The notes under the pieces are model-generated. The model was not told the origin of the DNA, searched no databases, and worked only from the letters and a program-made list of their open reading frames with translations. Position numbers and translations under genes: made by a program. 64,000 nucleotides of DNA, taken from the NCBI GenBank assembly GCA_947247005.1, contig OX365948.1:4402001-4466000 (forward strand), read 5' to 3'. Shown piece by piece: positions 23,559 through 35,698 of this stretch (its first letter is position 1; the number at the start of each line of letters is the position of its first letter). The stretch comes from Spisula solida (lineage: Eukaryota > Mollusca > Bivalvia > Venerida > Mactridae).

Positions 23559-24391
23559 ACAGCATGAAAAATTACGTTTAATTTACTAAGCGTAACTTAA
23601 ATGCAATTATATTCGTAATTTAAAGCTATTAAATTCCATATTTAAATTAAGTTTAATACTACATTTAAGTCGAATTATTCCTACAAGTTTAAGTCACATT
23701 TAAGTTGCATTTAAAGGTGATTAAATATAGAATATAAATGAGATTAAATGCACGTTTATGCAATATAAACGCAAACTTAAATGCGTTTAAAGAATAACTT
23801 AAATTTTAAATTGAAGTTGCATTTAAAGGTGATTAAATATCTTTTTTCTTAATAAAATTTATTCTGCACATATTGTACAATTAAGACAACAAACCGCTTA
23901 GCTCAGCAGTAAAGCAGTAAGCAATACAAATAATTCAGTACAGTACGATTTATACAATATAACCATAATATTATGTTTTTATTAGCTATATGCACTGCTT
24001 TTTATTTCAATGTTCATGAGCAAATATGAAGTAGAATTAAAGATGTTACACATACACTAGTTCACTATGAAACTACATTGTACTTAACGGTATAATTTGT
24101 ATTTAAAGTATATTTAACGGCAAGGAAAAGATATATACAAATTTTACTCATATGTTTATTCAATTGAGGTAATAAAACAATTATGGAAACTCTTCTAATT
24201 TTAAAATTTGTGAAATAAAATTTGGAGTTCTACATGTGAACTATGTGTATTATTTGTGATTATATATATAAATAAAATTCAGTTAATATACGGAAAATAA
24301 ATCGACTTAAACTTGACGTTTTTGTGAAATTCCAAATAATAGTAAATATAATAAAATATTATTTGCACGTAAACCCGTTTTTTCATGCTGT
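23559..24391. mobile_element. 833-bp non-autonomous DNA transposon, TIR ACAGCATGAAAAA
   Basis: Ends are ACAGCATGAAAAA and TTTTTCATGCTGT, a 13-bp perfect terminal inverted repeat. GGCTC flanks both sides as a 5-bp target duplication (an alternative reading is CACAGC ends with a 3-bp GCT duplication). The matching place in duplication unit 2 (about 30198) is an uninterrupted GGGCTCC, an empty site. The interior is AT-rich, non-coding and full of subterminal CTTAAATGC / GTTTAA repeats, including a GTTGCATTTAAAGGTGATTA block used twice (about 23710 and 23815). A 5-bp duplication would suggest a hAT-type element, the 3-bp reading CACTA; neither is proven. Confidence 0.85.
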
Positions 24392-24689
24392 GGCTCCTAC
24401 TCGTGTTGGTTGAGACCGCGACAATTTCAAAATTGGACATATTATTTGTTTCTGATACTTTATGAGATACAGACTCAGTCTCAAACGTTTCTGGACAACC
24501 CTCGCATCACACCAAAAATAACCTAAAAATATGATGTTTATAAAACAGATAAATATGTTTGTAAAACCCGTTCATGACCTTTGTTGACAGGTGGTATCTC
24601 TGAACAGGTTAAACATCACTAGATGTCTGATGGGAAAATAATGGATGGTCCTTATAGAAAGGATTTGCTATTACGGATTTTGTTTGCAG

Positions 24690-25070
24690 GACGTGTTGAA
24701 CAGAAAAAAACTCGAACAGTGAAGGCAGCACTCATAATATACAACACAGACCATCAATACACGACACAATGCTCAACTGCATGAGAAATTAAATGCCAAT
24801 CGCTGAGGGTCCAAGACAAAGTTTCAGCTATAAAATAGTTGAATGACCTAGTTTCAGCTATCCTAAAGTTAAATGACCTAGTTTCAGCTATCCTAAAGTT
24901 GAATGACCATGTTTCAGCAATAAAAAAGTTAAATGACTTAGCAGCTATAAAAAGCTGAACTGTATAGCTTCAGCTGTACAAAAAGGTTAAATGACCGTGT
25001 TTCAGCTGAACGATCTAGTTACAGTTGTAAATAACTGAACGTCCTAGTTTTAGCTATCAAAAATTCCTAA
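24690..25070 (-). repeat. Family R repeat with internal 30-bp VNTR, copy 2
   Basis: On the minus strand it has the GAGTGCTGCCTTCACTGTT 3' block and, upstream, about eight degenerate 30-bp units containing GCTGAAACTAGGTCATTCAA. The equivalent in duplication unit 2 (30500-30765) has fewer units. This links the VNTR to the dispersed repeat seen in plus orientation at 15075, 54880 and 56905. Confidence 0.7.
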
Positions 25071-25801
25071 AATATTTAAGAATAACAATCAGTAGTAAAA
25101 CCCTGCAGCCGATACAATAATTTCTGATGTTAATAATCAAAATGAAAATAAATCAATGGATACATTTATTAAAGTTAACAGTCCAGATAAAATTAATATT
25201 GTGGCACACAAATACTGAGTTTAATATGACGACTCGGCACAAGGTTTAGACTATAGGTCATATATACGATCAATTTCTGTATTTGTATTCGAATTCGAAG
25301 CTTTTTACATAATATTATTTGTTCTGGACTGCATTGTCGGTTTCTTAAATTGTAAGAATCTAAATAATACAGATGTTTTTAATAGTAAGAATTTAGAACA
25401 AACATGATCCGCTTTTAAGATGGATTCTGGTCTAATTAGCGAAACATTACTGTATCGTATCTACTTGGTTATTACATGAACAAAACAATATCATACTGCA
25501 ATTCTTGTCGAGCAGCACAACCAGAGTCATATTGGGACAGTTTTATACACAACACAAACCTTGCTCTCAATGATTACCTGGCGTGCTTAAAGCTTAATTC
25601 ATGTGAATGGCGAAACACCAAAATAGGGTAATTCACTTCAGACAATATTAGCATCACATAATAGTTTGTGTCAACAAAGTTGTAATTACATGTTCGACCA
25701 GACCCGTTAAGCTTTTATCAATCTCCCTCGTAATGTTCACGATTTTACCGTATCATCACTCACAACTAATTAAGTTCTCGTTATTCGTAATTACTTTATC
25801 T

Positions 25802-26845
25802 TTATTCATTCACCGTACTCTTTCGTTTCGCAATCGCACAATTATTAGTTTTATTTCCGTGCAGCGTTGTTTCACTGTGGTCCAGTCTAACCTTTTTCCT
25901 TCCGCACAAATTAGACATGACCATTTTAAGATCTTTTCTAAATCCGGATCCGATTGCGCAATATAAAATGAAATTAAATGCACTGTTCGCGTACAATAGG
26001 ATGTGAATAAACGCCGCCGCAAAGCCAGGAATTTGATAACCACTGTGAATACGGTATACTTCGTTCGTAGTTACTGGTAAAATACACACAAGAAATGTTA
26101 TGCTAATTGCTATGGCACGTATTGTGAATGAATTTGCAATTCTAGTTCTATAAGATATGTAACGGCCTTCGCGGATTAGAATTTTTCTACTTTTCAAAAT
26201 TTTGTACAAGACCAGTGAGTTCCCAAGCACAATAAGAACGAAGGGTATCATAAACAGTACACATAAGTCCAGCCACATCCAGACGGGGAAATACACTTGT
26301 TTGAATGTTTCATTTTCGGGCGGATCACACTGTAGAAAACTAGCGTTAGTAACATTACTTCCGAGTTCGGAAACAGGAACTGTAACTAATGTAGTAAATA
26401 CAAGGAAAGGACTGTAAATTGCTGCAATTGTAAGACACATTATTAATATAATTATTTTCACTTTAAACCGTGTACATACGAATCGTACTTTTACCGGAAA
26501 CCAGATACTGACGAACCTTTCTGCCGTTACTAAGACAATTATCCACGAAGACACTGAAGGTCCAAAATACGAGGCAAATCCGAATAACTTACACATAAAG
26601 ATGTTTTCCAATCTTATCCATATCCCAAGTATATAAGTGAACCAAAATTCCAAGCCGGGAAGTAATAAGACAATGCTATCCGCGACAGCAAGTGCAGTTA
26701 AGATGGCCGCGGTGGATGTGTCTCTGTGGCACCCGCGGCTCCATGTTAACATGCTTAAACAGTTACCAACCAGTCCAGATAATATAAGTGGTGTTAACAA
26801 AAGCACGTTAAGATAATAAACGGAATCGTGTGCAATTTCCGCCAT
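25802..26845 (-). CDS. Rhodopsin-family G-protein-coupled receptor A (peptide-receptor type)
   Basis: This is a predicted seven-transmembrane plasma-membrane receptor of 347 aa in one uninterrupted frame. Class A landmarks are N28 in GLVGN (TM1), D56 in LAVAD (TM2), C85 before TM3 paired with C173 in loop 2, E109-R110-F111 in place of DRY, P201 (TM5), CILP at 254-257 in place of CWxP (TM6), NFILY at 291-295 in place of NPxxY, then FR of helix 8. TM4 lacks the usual Trp. N-glycosylation sequons at 164, 167 and 178 lie in loop 2. The NSAFNFILY style resembles FMRFamide- and other peptide-type receptors, but the ligand is unknown. The frame stays open 25 codons further upstream, but copy B has an in-frame TGA there and lacks that Met, so I place the start at the shared MAEIAHDS. 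Copy B lies 5.7 kb away, same strand. Upstream splicing cannot be excluded. Confidence 0.9.
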   Translation of the reverse strand: MAEIAHDSVYYLNVLLLTPLILSGLVGNCLSMLTWSRGCHRDTSTAAILTALAVADSIVLLLPGLEFWFTYILGIWIRLENIFMCKLFGFASYFGPSVSSWIIVLVTAERFVSIWFPVKVRFVCTRFKVKIIILIMCLTIAAIYSPFLVFTTLVTVPVSELGSNVTNASFLQCDPPENETFKQVYFPVWMWLDLCVLFMIPFVLIVLGNSLVLYKILKSRKILIREGRYISYRTRIANSFTIRAIAISITFLVCILPVTTNEVYRIHSGYQIPGFAAAFIHILLYANSAFNFILYCAIGSGFRKDLKMVMSNLCGRKKVRLDHSETTLHGNKTNNCAIAKRKSTVNE

Positions 26846-29800
26846 TATTGTGGTTAACGTTCTCAAAACTAATTCAAAAAGTGACTTAATGTTTTCTATC
26901 ACGCCGCCACAAAAAGGCAATGTTTGGACTGTATTATTCGCCCAAGTTATAAGTTGTGTTTTATTCCAAATGATTACACTCCAGTGAAAGTCAGAAGTAT
27001 TTAACGATTGAACTACGAACTAATCCGTCTGTGTTTTCGAGCAAGTTTTAATTTTTATCCTTCTTGTCCAGTCTCACTAAGGTCAATACTATTATCGTCA
27101 AATCGTGCTTTCATTATCGTTCCAATTTATATTCTAATGGATGTAATTTATATGTGTTCATTGCAACTTACATCCACAACATGTCCGACACGAAACAGTT
27201 CACTTTCTAAAGCACAGCTCCAGACAAATAATGTCGCTAGTGTTTCCCGTTATATCCGCTATGATTACACAAATAATCGTATTAATTGCCGAACGTAAGA
27301 TGCACATTATTTCCCTGGTTTGTCTCTTCAGCCACTAGCGCACGAATCGTAATATCTATTGAAAAAAGTGTTTATTTCGTAGAATTTTGTCAATATAATT
27401 TCGAACAATTAAGAAATTGCTTCAAATAAATTACTGAATCCCATGCCACAGTATAATTTTAATGAATACATTGTAACGCATTTAAAATCGTTTAGCATCA
27501 AAAATATTTCTGCGCTCCGACATTCAGTGTGCGTCCAGTCACGTCTTTTACAACAGTTACTATGTTACCATTGGAATTAAACCATTCGCTCTGTATCAAC
27601 ACAAAATTTCCAATCCTTGCTGTAAAGATAGTCTATTTCAACACCGTTTTCTCAAAGCCAGTATTTGAATTTGGCAATACGTTATTACACTAAAACAACT
27701 AGATGACAGTGCTACAGTATTTCCACACACAGTGTACAGCCTCTACAACTTTGATAATGATGCTATGTTAGTATAGTGTTCTGATTAGATCAACATGGGT
27801 TTGGCTGGTGTAGGTTGTGTGTAGTAATACAGTACATGTTGGCACACCAGTTTACGTGAGTTATGTAAAACATCAAACCATACATCAACCGTTAGACCAT
27901 ATAAAATATAAAGTCGCCGAAGACGGAATACGCAAATTATCTAATTCAATTTGCCATGAATAATTAAACATCTCCGGGAAAGATTGACTGGAAAATGAAT
28001 CCATTTTGGTTAATTACTTAAATCAAAATACAATGTTTATGTTCCTTATACATATAGTTATAAGGTCTGTTACGGGGAAATTTCCTAATCATATTGCCTA
28101 TACTGTCTGAGTATCTATTAACTAAAGTGTCATTATTTAATCAACGGGACATTGTCATGTACTGCAGCACAATACGTTTAAAGTGCACATTTCTTAGTCG
28201 AAACGAGACGTTTTTCAAAGGTTAGTAACCCCTAAACAGCTTTGTTCTTTAGTTCAATGCAGAGTGACGATGGTGAAAATCTCATTATTTTTCAGTCTAT
28301 GGCCATACATATCATCTTAAAGAAGTATCTCTGGGCTTCCAAATAATGCAATAAAACGGGTGTCATGTACTAGTATCTCCAATGGAATATTTTGTTCATT
28401 TTAAAGATGGAGTACACATTTACCCTTATGCGCGGATTGATCACAGACCCGTTAGTCCCTATTTTACTTTCACTTTCATATTTAGGTCAAAATAAACTAA
28501 ACTAAACAGTTTCACCATATCACATATATGTGTACAATGCCTTGAAACTCAAATGCCTTTGGTCCATGAACCACGTTTATTATATATATAGTTACATGCA
28601 CGAACTACATATAACATTTATCGACAAATGGTATTAATATTGTATTATGCGAAATTGTTTACTTGACATCTACAAGAGTATACTGTGTGCCTATTTTCTT
28701 ACTTCATTGTTTTAATAATTCAAATTAAGTACGATTAAATAACGGAAACACTCGACTGTATTATTTCAGATTAATGGGTTCCAAGTAAACACTCCCGTAC
28801 AATACTAAAAAATAATAATAAACATAACTAATATTCAGTCCGGACAGAATATTATTGTAATAGATAATAAGTTAAACATTACATCATTTAGCAAACATAG
28901 AGACAAAAAAGTATTAAGCCAGCAGTATATATGAGTGGAGAAAGGATATATTCTAGTTAAAATAATACAATATGTCTTATCTTTCAAAGTGATAGATAAT
29001 TTCTTGACAGTAAATGTAGACTGATTTGCGGACGAGCTTAATTCAATAAAGTTAGGGACGTTCGGTCTTTGCCAAAAATAACGTTTATTGAGGTATTTTC
29101 AAAAACAAAATGAAACTCTTCATCAACATAATTGATAATTACATTTTGCCTTGCGATCTTTTTATGTTTATGTTTGGTTTAAATTAACTTATTTTAGATC
29201 GACTGTGAAAACGTTTGTTCCAACTTATATATAGGTTTAACTAAAATAGTTTGCATCTTAGGAATCAAAATGAGTCATTTATAATCAAATTTGTTCATAT
29301 AGCATACGTTCACGTGGCATGTCATTATTCTCACATCATCTGTTACATAATATCTCACAACACAGTGCAACATTAGAAGTCTAAACGATAATTAATGACT
29401 ATACTCAAACATGTCAAACAAACTGGACAGCTTCCATGACGTTAATGATGACGTCACTGTTTCTATAGTTACAGACGCACATTTTCGGATTATTTTCAGC
29501 ATATTAAATTATTTATACACTAAATTCATCAAATTGAACTTAACATTGTATATTTTCTTCCGAAGAAAACTACAAAAGATTTTGACGCAATATGAAGTCA
29601 ACATCCAGTACAACATAGGTTTATGCAGCAGTCCAAAACATTGCCTACTGTATCTCATTAATTTTCATGGACATTAAATGTCGTAGAATTTTGTAAAACT
29701 GCAATTTCCTGGGTTTGTAAAGTCGTGGATTGCAAAACATTGAAGAAGAATAACCTTGTTCCGTATCGTATTCGGAAGGTGGATAAGTCGTAGGCATTAG

Positions 29801-30499
29801 ATCGAGTGATCGAGTTCCACCTAAAAATCAATGATAATATACCCCACGAAATATAATGATTTTACAATATATTTAAGTACATTCTTCTATTTTGGTGTTT
29901 CTGTGCATTACACATGAATTTGGCATATAAATATGATTCAATAATGTATTATAATTAAATCACTTGAAAACCAAATATTATCTTTTTAAACTATGTTTAA
30001 GTTATATGTATTTGTTTTATATTTCAGTTTGTTGAATCCTTATTTTGTAAATGTCTTAGGAGTAATCATTGCCACTACAACATGTGTTATGTGTGCAAAC
30101 ATTCCCAAATACTACCAATCGTCTAGAATTAATTTAGAAAGTCATTTTATAGAAACATGTTAGCCCTAACGTAAAAAAGGAAAATGAGGAATGTAGGGCT
30201 CCAACTGTTGTTGGTTGAGACCGCGACAATTTCAAAATTGGACATATTATTTGTTTCTGATACTTTATGAGATACAGACACAGTCTCAAACCTTTCTAGA
30301 AAATCCTCGTATCACACCAAAAATAACCTTAACATATGATGCTTATATAACAGACAAATCTGTTTGTAAACACCGTTCATGACCTTTGTTGACAGGTGGT
30401 ATCTCTGAACAGGTTAAACATCACTGGAACTCGTCTGATGGGAAAATAATGGATGGTCATGTAGAAAGGATTTGCTATTACGGTGTTTGTTCGAATGAA

Positions 30500-30765
30500 A
30501 ATAATGAATAATAAAACTCGGACAGGGAAGGCAACAATCATAAAAACAATACAGACCATAAATACACGACACAATGCCCAACTGCTGAGAAAATGAATGT
30601 TAATCGCTGAATGTCCAAGACATAGTTTTACCTATAAAAAAATTGAATGATCTAGTTTCAGCTATACTAAAGTTGAATGACCTAGTTTCAGCTATACTAA
30701 AGTTGAATGACTAATTCTCAGCTATGAAAAAGCTGAATACATAGTTTTAGCAATAAAACATTCCT
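30500..30765 (-). repeat. Family R repeat with internal 30-bp VNTR, copy 3
   Basis: It is the duplicate of 24690-25070 in unit 2. It keeps the 3' block (minus: TTGCCTTCCCTGTCCGAG) but has only about four 30-bp GCTGAAACTAGGTCATTCAA-type units against about eight in unit 1. The array has therefore changed length since the segmental duplication. Confidence 0.7.
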
Positions 30766-31490
30766 AAAATGTTTAAGAATAACAAAACGTGGTAGAATCC
30801 TGCAGCCGAACGAATAATTTCTGATGTTAATAATCAAAAAGAAAATGAATCAATGGATACATTTATTAAGTTAACTGTCCTGATAAAATTAATATGGTGG
30901 CATACAAATACTGAGTTTAATATAACGACTTAGCACAAAGTATAGACTATAGGTCATAATATACGACCAATTTCTGTATTTGTATTCGAATTTTCAAGCT
31001 TTTTACATAATATTATTTGTTCTGAACTGCATTGTCAGTCTCTTTAATTGTTAGATTCGAAACAATACAGATGTTTTTAATAGTAAGGATTTAGAACAAA
31101 CATGGTCCGCTTTTAAGATGGATTCTGGTCTTATTAGCGAAACATTACTGTAAAGTATCAACTTGTTTAGCACATGAATAAAACAATATCATACTGCAAT
31201 TAGTGTCGAGCAGCACAACCAGAGTCATATTGGGACAGTTTTAAACACAACTCAAACCTTGCTCTCAATGATTACCTCGCGTGCTTAAAGCTTAATTCAT
31301 GCGAATGGCGAAACACCAAAATAGGTTAATACACTTCAGACAATATTAGCATCACATAATAGTTTGTGTCAACAAAGTTGTAATTACATGTTCGATCAGA
31401 CCCGTTATCAATCTCCCTTGTAAGTTCACGATATAGCCGTATCATCACTCACAACTTATTAAGTTCTCGTTATTCGTAATTACTTTATCT

Positions 31491-32534
31491 TTATTCATTC
31501 ACCTTACTCTTTCGTTTAACAATCGCACAGTTATTAGTTTTATTTCCGTGCATCGTTGTTTCACTGTGGTTCAGTCTAACCTTTCTTCTACCGCACAAAT
31601 TAGACATGACCATTTTAAGATCTTTTCTAAATCCGGATCCGATTGCGCAATATAGAATAAAATTAAATGCACTGTTCGCGTACAATAGAATGTGAATAAA
31701 CGCCGCCGCAAAGCTGGGAATTTGATAACCACTGTGAATTCGGTACACTTCGTTCGTAGTTACTGGTAAAATACACACTAGAAATGTTATGCTAATTGCT
31801 ATGGCACGTATTGTGAAGGAATTTGCAATCCTAGTTCTATAAGATATGTAACGGCCTTCGCGGATTAGAATTTTTCTACTTTGCAAAATTTTGTACAAGA
31901 CCAGTGAGTTCCCAAGCACAATAAGAACGAAGGGTATCATAAACAGTACACATAAGTCCAGCCACATCCAGACGGGGAAATACACTTGTTTGAATGTTTC
32001 ATTTTCGGGCGGATCACACTGTAGAACACTAGCGTTAGTAACATTACTTCCGGATTCGGAAATAGGAACTGTTACTAACGTAGTAAATACAAGAAACGGA
32101 CTGTAAATTGCTGCTATTGTAAGACACATGATCAATATAATTATTTTAACTTTAAACCGGGTACATACGAATCGTACTTTTACCGGAAACCAGATACTGA
32201 CGAACCTTTCTGCCGTAACCAAGACAATTATCCATGAAGACACCGAAGGTCCAAAATACGAGGCAAATCCGAATAACTTACAAATAAATATGTTTTCGAC
32301 TCTTATCCATATCCCAAGTACATAATTGAACCAAAATTCCAAGCCGGGAAGTAGCAAGACAATGCTATCCGCGACAGCAAGTGCGGTTAAGATGGCCGCG
32401 GTGGATGTGTCTCTGTGGCACCCGCGACTCCATGTTAACATGCTTAAACAGTTACCAACCAGTCCAGACAATATAAGTGGTGTTAACAAAAGCATGTTAA
32501 GATAATAAACGGAATCATGTGCGATTTCTGCCAT
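31491..32534 (-). CDS. Rhodopsin-family G-protein-coupled receptor B (tandem paralogue of A)
   Basis: 347 aa, same length and reading frame as receptor A. I count 15 amino-acid differences, most of them conservative (V14M, T70N, I72V, L79V, M84I, V158I, L161S, F170V, K218Q, G274S and five in the C-terminal tail). All landmark residues are kept: N28, D56, C85, E-R-F at 109-111, C173, P201, CILP, NFILY. The three loop-2 sequons also remain. An in-frame TGA nine codons before the Met fixes the start at MAEIAHDS. Coding differences are fewer than in the flanks, so both copies look functional. Ligand and coupling are unknown; the peptide-receptor assignment rests on the TM7 motif style. Confidence 0.9.
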   Translation of the reverse strand: MAEIAHDSVYYLNMLLLTPLILSGLVGNCLSMLTWSRGCHRDTSTAAILTALAVADSIVLLLPGLEFWFNYVLGIWIRVENIFICKLFGFASYFGPSVSSWIIVLVTAERFVSIWFPVKVRFVCTRFKVKIIILIMCLTIAAIYSPFLVFTTLVTVPISESGSNVTNASVLQCDPPENETFKQVYFPVWMWLDLCVLFMIPFVLIVLGNSLVLYKILQSRKILIREGRYISYRTRIANSFTIRAIAISITFLVCILPVTTNEVYRIHSGYQIPSFAAAFIHILLYANSAFNFILYCAIGSGFRKDLKMVMSNLCGRRKVRLNHSETTMHGNKTNNCAIVKRKSKVNE

Positions 32535-34511
32535 TCTTGTCGTAAACGTTCACAAAACTAATTCAAAGAGTGACTTTTTATGTTTTCTATCACGCCGCCA
32601 CATATGGCAATGTTTGGATTATGTTACTCGCTAAATCAAGAAGTTGTGTTTTAGTCCAACTGATATCCACTCCAGCCAAACGTCAAAGGTTTCTTTTAAC
32701 CATTGTACTACGAACTAATCCCCCTGTGTTTTCGTACAAGTTTTAATTTTATCCTTCTTGTCCAGTCCCGCTAAGGTCAAGACTATTATCGCCAAATCGT
32801 GCTTTCATTATAGCCCCAATTTATATTCATGGACGTAATTTATATGTATTCATTGCAAATTACATCCACAAAATGTCCGACACCAAACAAAAGTTCACTT
32901 TCTAAAGCACTGGCCCAGACAAATAATGTCGCTAGTTTTTCCCGTTATATCCGCTATGATTACACAAATACTCGTATTAATTGCCGAACGTAAGATGCAC
33001 ATTATTTCCCTAGTTTGTCTCTTCAGCCACTTCGTAGAATTCTGTCTATATAATTTCTTACAATTAAGAAATTGCTTCAATTTAATTACTGCATCCCACG
33101 CTTCAGTATAATTTCAATGAATACAATGTAACGCATTTGGAAATTGTTCAGCATCAACATATATTCCCGCATTCAGTCAGTGTGCGTCGTCAAGTCACGT
33201 CTATAACAATAGTGACAGTGCTACCATCGGAATTAAACCATTCTGTATTAACACAGTATCCAAGCGTTGCTGTTAAGAGAAATGTCTATTTTCAACACCG
33301 TTTTCTCAAAGCCAGTATTTGAAATTGGCAATACATTATTACACTAAAACAACTAGATGACAGTGCTACAGTATTTCCACACACAGTGTACAGTCTCTAC
33401 AAACTTTGATAATGCTATGTTATGTATAGTGTTCTGATCAGATCAACAAAGACATGGGTTTGGCTGGTGTAAGTTTGTATAATAATACATAACATGTTGG
33501 CACACCAGTTTACTTGAGTTATGTAAAACACAAAACCATAAATCAACCGTTAGACCATATAAAATATAAAGTCGCCGAAGATGGAATACGCAAATTATCT
33601 AATTCAATTTGTCGTGAATAATTAAACATCTCCGGAAGAGATTGCCTTGGAAATGAATCTATTTTGGTTAATTACTTAAATCAAAATACAATGTTTTTGT
33701 TCCTTATAAATATAGTTATTAGGTCTGTTACGGGGATATTTTTCTAATCATATTACATGTACTGTCTGAGTATATATTAACTTAAGTGTCATTATTTAAT
33801 CACCGGGACATTGCCATACACTGCAGCACAATACGTTTAAAGTGCACATTTCCTAGTCAAAATGAGACGTTTTATTAAAGGTTAGTGACCCCTAAACAGC
33901 TTTGTTCTTTAGTTCAATGTAGAGTGTCGATGGTCGGCCACACATTTCATTACTTTAAAGTCTATGGTCATACATATCATCTTCAAAATGCTTCAAAATA
34001 ATGCAATAAAACGGGTGACAAGTACTCGTATCTTCTATAGAATTAGTATCTTCTATAAAATATTTTGTTCATTTTAAAGATGGAGTACACATTTTCCATT
34101 TTGCGCGCGGATTGGTCACAGACCGGTTAATCACTATCCTACTTTCACTTTCATATTTAGGTCAAAATAAACTAAACAGTTTCACCCCCACCACATACAC
34201 GTGTACAATGTACAATGCCTTTAAACTCAATTGCATGATTTCAAAGCAGGCTTGTCAATGCATATAACAATGTCCAGTCAACCCAATGTGTCTTACAGGG
34301 CTCATGAAGTTTCTCCCCTAACAGTTTATTTAACAGACTTTAGGCCTTTGGTCCAAGAACCACGTTTATTATATATATAGTTATAGATGTACAACGACCT
34401 TCGAAATATGACCTTTGGGCGAGTTCATTTGCTAAGGTTGAAACTATATTTACCGTTATTTTTCTAATATATTATGAATATATCTGATAAATTCACGTTA
34501 TCTTTCAAGTA

Positions 34512-34610
34512 GACAGCGTGGCCTAGTGGTTAAGATGATCTATACTCTGAACTAGTCTGTACTCAGAACATTCGTTTTATATGGGCTGTGGGTTCGAGTC
34601 CGCTGCTAAA
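34512..34610 (+). pseudogene. tRNA-like unit 1 (degenerate)
   Basis: The A box is TGGCCTAGTGG (34519-34529), the B box a perfect GGTTCGAGTCC (34591-34601), and a T5 Pol III terminator follows at 34614. CAGCG (34514-34518) and CGCTG (34601-34605) form part of an acceptor stem. TCTGA and TCAGA can form an anticodon-like stem, but the loop is 12 nt. The T stem is poorly paired. It is best read as a tRNA-derived pseudogene or retroposon head, not a working tRNA. Confidence 0.55.
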
Positions 34611-35074
34611 CTCTTTTTCAATAATTTTATTATCATAATACATGAGTGTTTTTTCATATATTTTATTACTTAATGAATAATAAAATTATGTTTAATGTTA
34701 AATACAAAGTTGCCTTGTTTCGTTTATTTTACGATTTTAGCCTGCCCTGGATATTGTATTTATTGCTCAGATGACAATCGGGTTGAATTACAAACTATTT
34801 TCATCATTGGTTTCGCTGGAATTAGAATTGGAATAACCACTCTAAGAACATTCTGTAGAAACTTCAACATTAATAAGCGTTTACTCTGGTAATACAGGGA
34901 GCACAGTTCATGTGACCGTTGAAAGATATCTCTGTTCAACAGTCTTGACGTGAGAGTGTTTTCAAGGATTAAAATACAGAAAAAATGTACAAAGGAAATA
35001 GATATATTTTAGAAATATATATAAAATAGACATGCACGCGAATGTTTTATTAGCAAAATATAAAAAATATTCAA

Positions 35075-35155
35075 AATGGGTGGGATTCGAACCCAAGCAA
35101 AAAATCTATTTAGTTTCATAAGCAGTAGCTTAGCCTACTGTGTCATGGAGGACGA
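35075..35155 (-). pseudogene. tRNA-like unit 2 (degenerate)
   Basis: On the minus strand it has an A box TGACACAGTAGGC (35133-35145), a perfect B box GGGTTCGAATCCC with a TGGG/CCCA T stem (35082-35094), and T-runs (T4 at 35073-35076, T6 at 35062-35067). The acceptor ends do not pair. It faces unit 1. Confidence 0.55.
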
Positions 35156-35619
35156 TCTAAACTACAATTTCAAATAATAGATTTCTTTTCCGAATACACC
35201 CCTTTTACCTGGATTATTTCATTATTAAAAGTACAGTTACGCCCGAACGATTGTGGTTTATCTATACATGCACGAACTACATATAACATTTATCGAAATA
35301 AAATCAATACAAATGGTATTAATATTGTATTATGCGAAATTGTTTACTTGACATCTACAATAGTATGATGCGTATAAAACGATTTCGATAACATGGATTT
35401 CTTGGTTCAGCGCATTCAAAGCGTTTAGGGGAGCATGTTTTGTTATTGGATTAGAGCAAAATTGCACCAATTTACTGGATAAAATCAGTTTAGTATAGTT
35501 CGATTTCAAGCATTGAGCCGTGACTGCACTTTTAAAGTTTTAACCATTAATCGATATAGGTTGGTATAGGTTTAATGGAAAATATAAGTAATATAATTAA
35601 GGCCAACTATTCCATGTGT

Positions 35620-35698
35620 CTGAATGGTCGTGTCGGTATAGCGCTTGATACATTGTAAACTAACTTTTGTCTGACCAGGGCAAGTTCGAATATCACCA
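35620..35698 (+). pseudogene. tRNA-like unit 3 (degenerate)
   Basis: A box TGGTCGTGTCGG (35625-35636), B box AAGTTCGAATATC (35682-35694), T5 at 35710-35714. Stem pairing is weak. The family of origin is not clear. Confidence 0.45.

Larger units (their letters stand above)
22505..29236. repeat. Tandem segmental duplication, unit 1 (carries GPCR A)
   Basis: The unit opens GTTTAACTAAAATAGTTTGC and is followed without a gap by unit 2, which opens with the same sequence at 29237. Long collinear matches cover the 3' flank, the GPCR coding region and about 1.9 kb of 5' flank. The unit carries one insertion absent from unit 2 (23559-24391). It lacks three insertions present in unit 2 (34384-35264, 35375-36837, 37019-37303). 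The 5' flank 26846-29236 holds no other supported ORF; promoter and 5' UTR of GPCR A should lie here. Confidence 0.85.
34384..35264. mobile_element. Insertion A: TA-flanked AT-rich element with two convergent tRNA-like units
   Basis: Unit 1 of the duplication reads ATATAGTTACATGCACGAAC at the matching place (28590). Unit 2 is split there by 881 bp, with TA on each side as a target duplication. The ends are imperfect inverted repeats (left TAGATGTACAACGACCTTCG, minus-strand right TAGATAAACCACAATCGTTC). Inside are a plus-strand and a minus-strand tRNA-like unit, pointing toward each other. There is no ORF of note. Mobility is inferred from the empty site; the class is unknown. Confidence 0.65.

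Noticed and set aside
26846..26920. Upstream start that would add 25 residues to GPCR A
   Set aside because: The paralogue has an in-frame TGA and no Met there, and equal 347-aa lengths result from the downstream Met.
22610..29677. 104-codon minus ORF (22610-22924) and the 88-codon plus ORF at the duplicate position (29411-29677)
   Set aside because: The duplicated segments keep opposite strands open and each has stops in the other's frame, so neither frame is conserved; this is non-coding 3' flank of the GPCR units.
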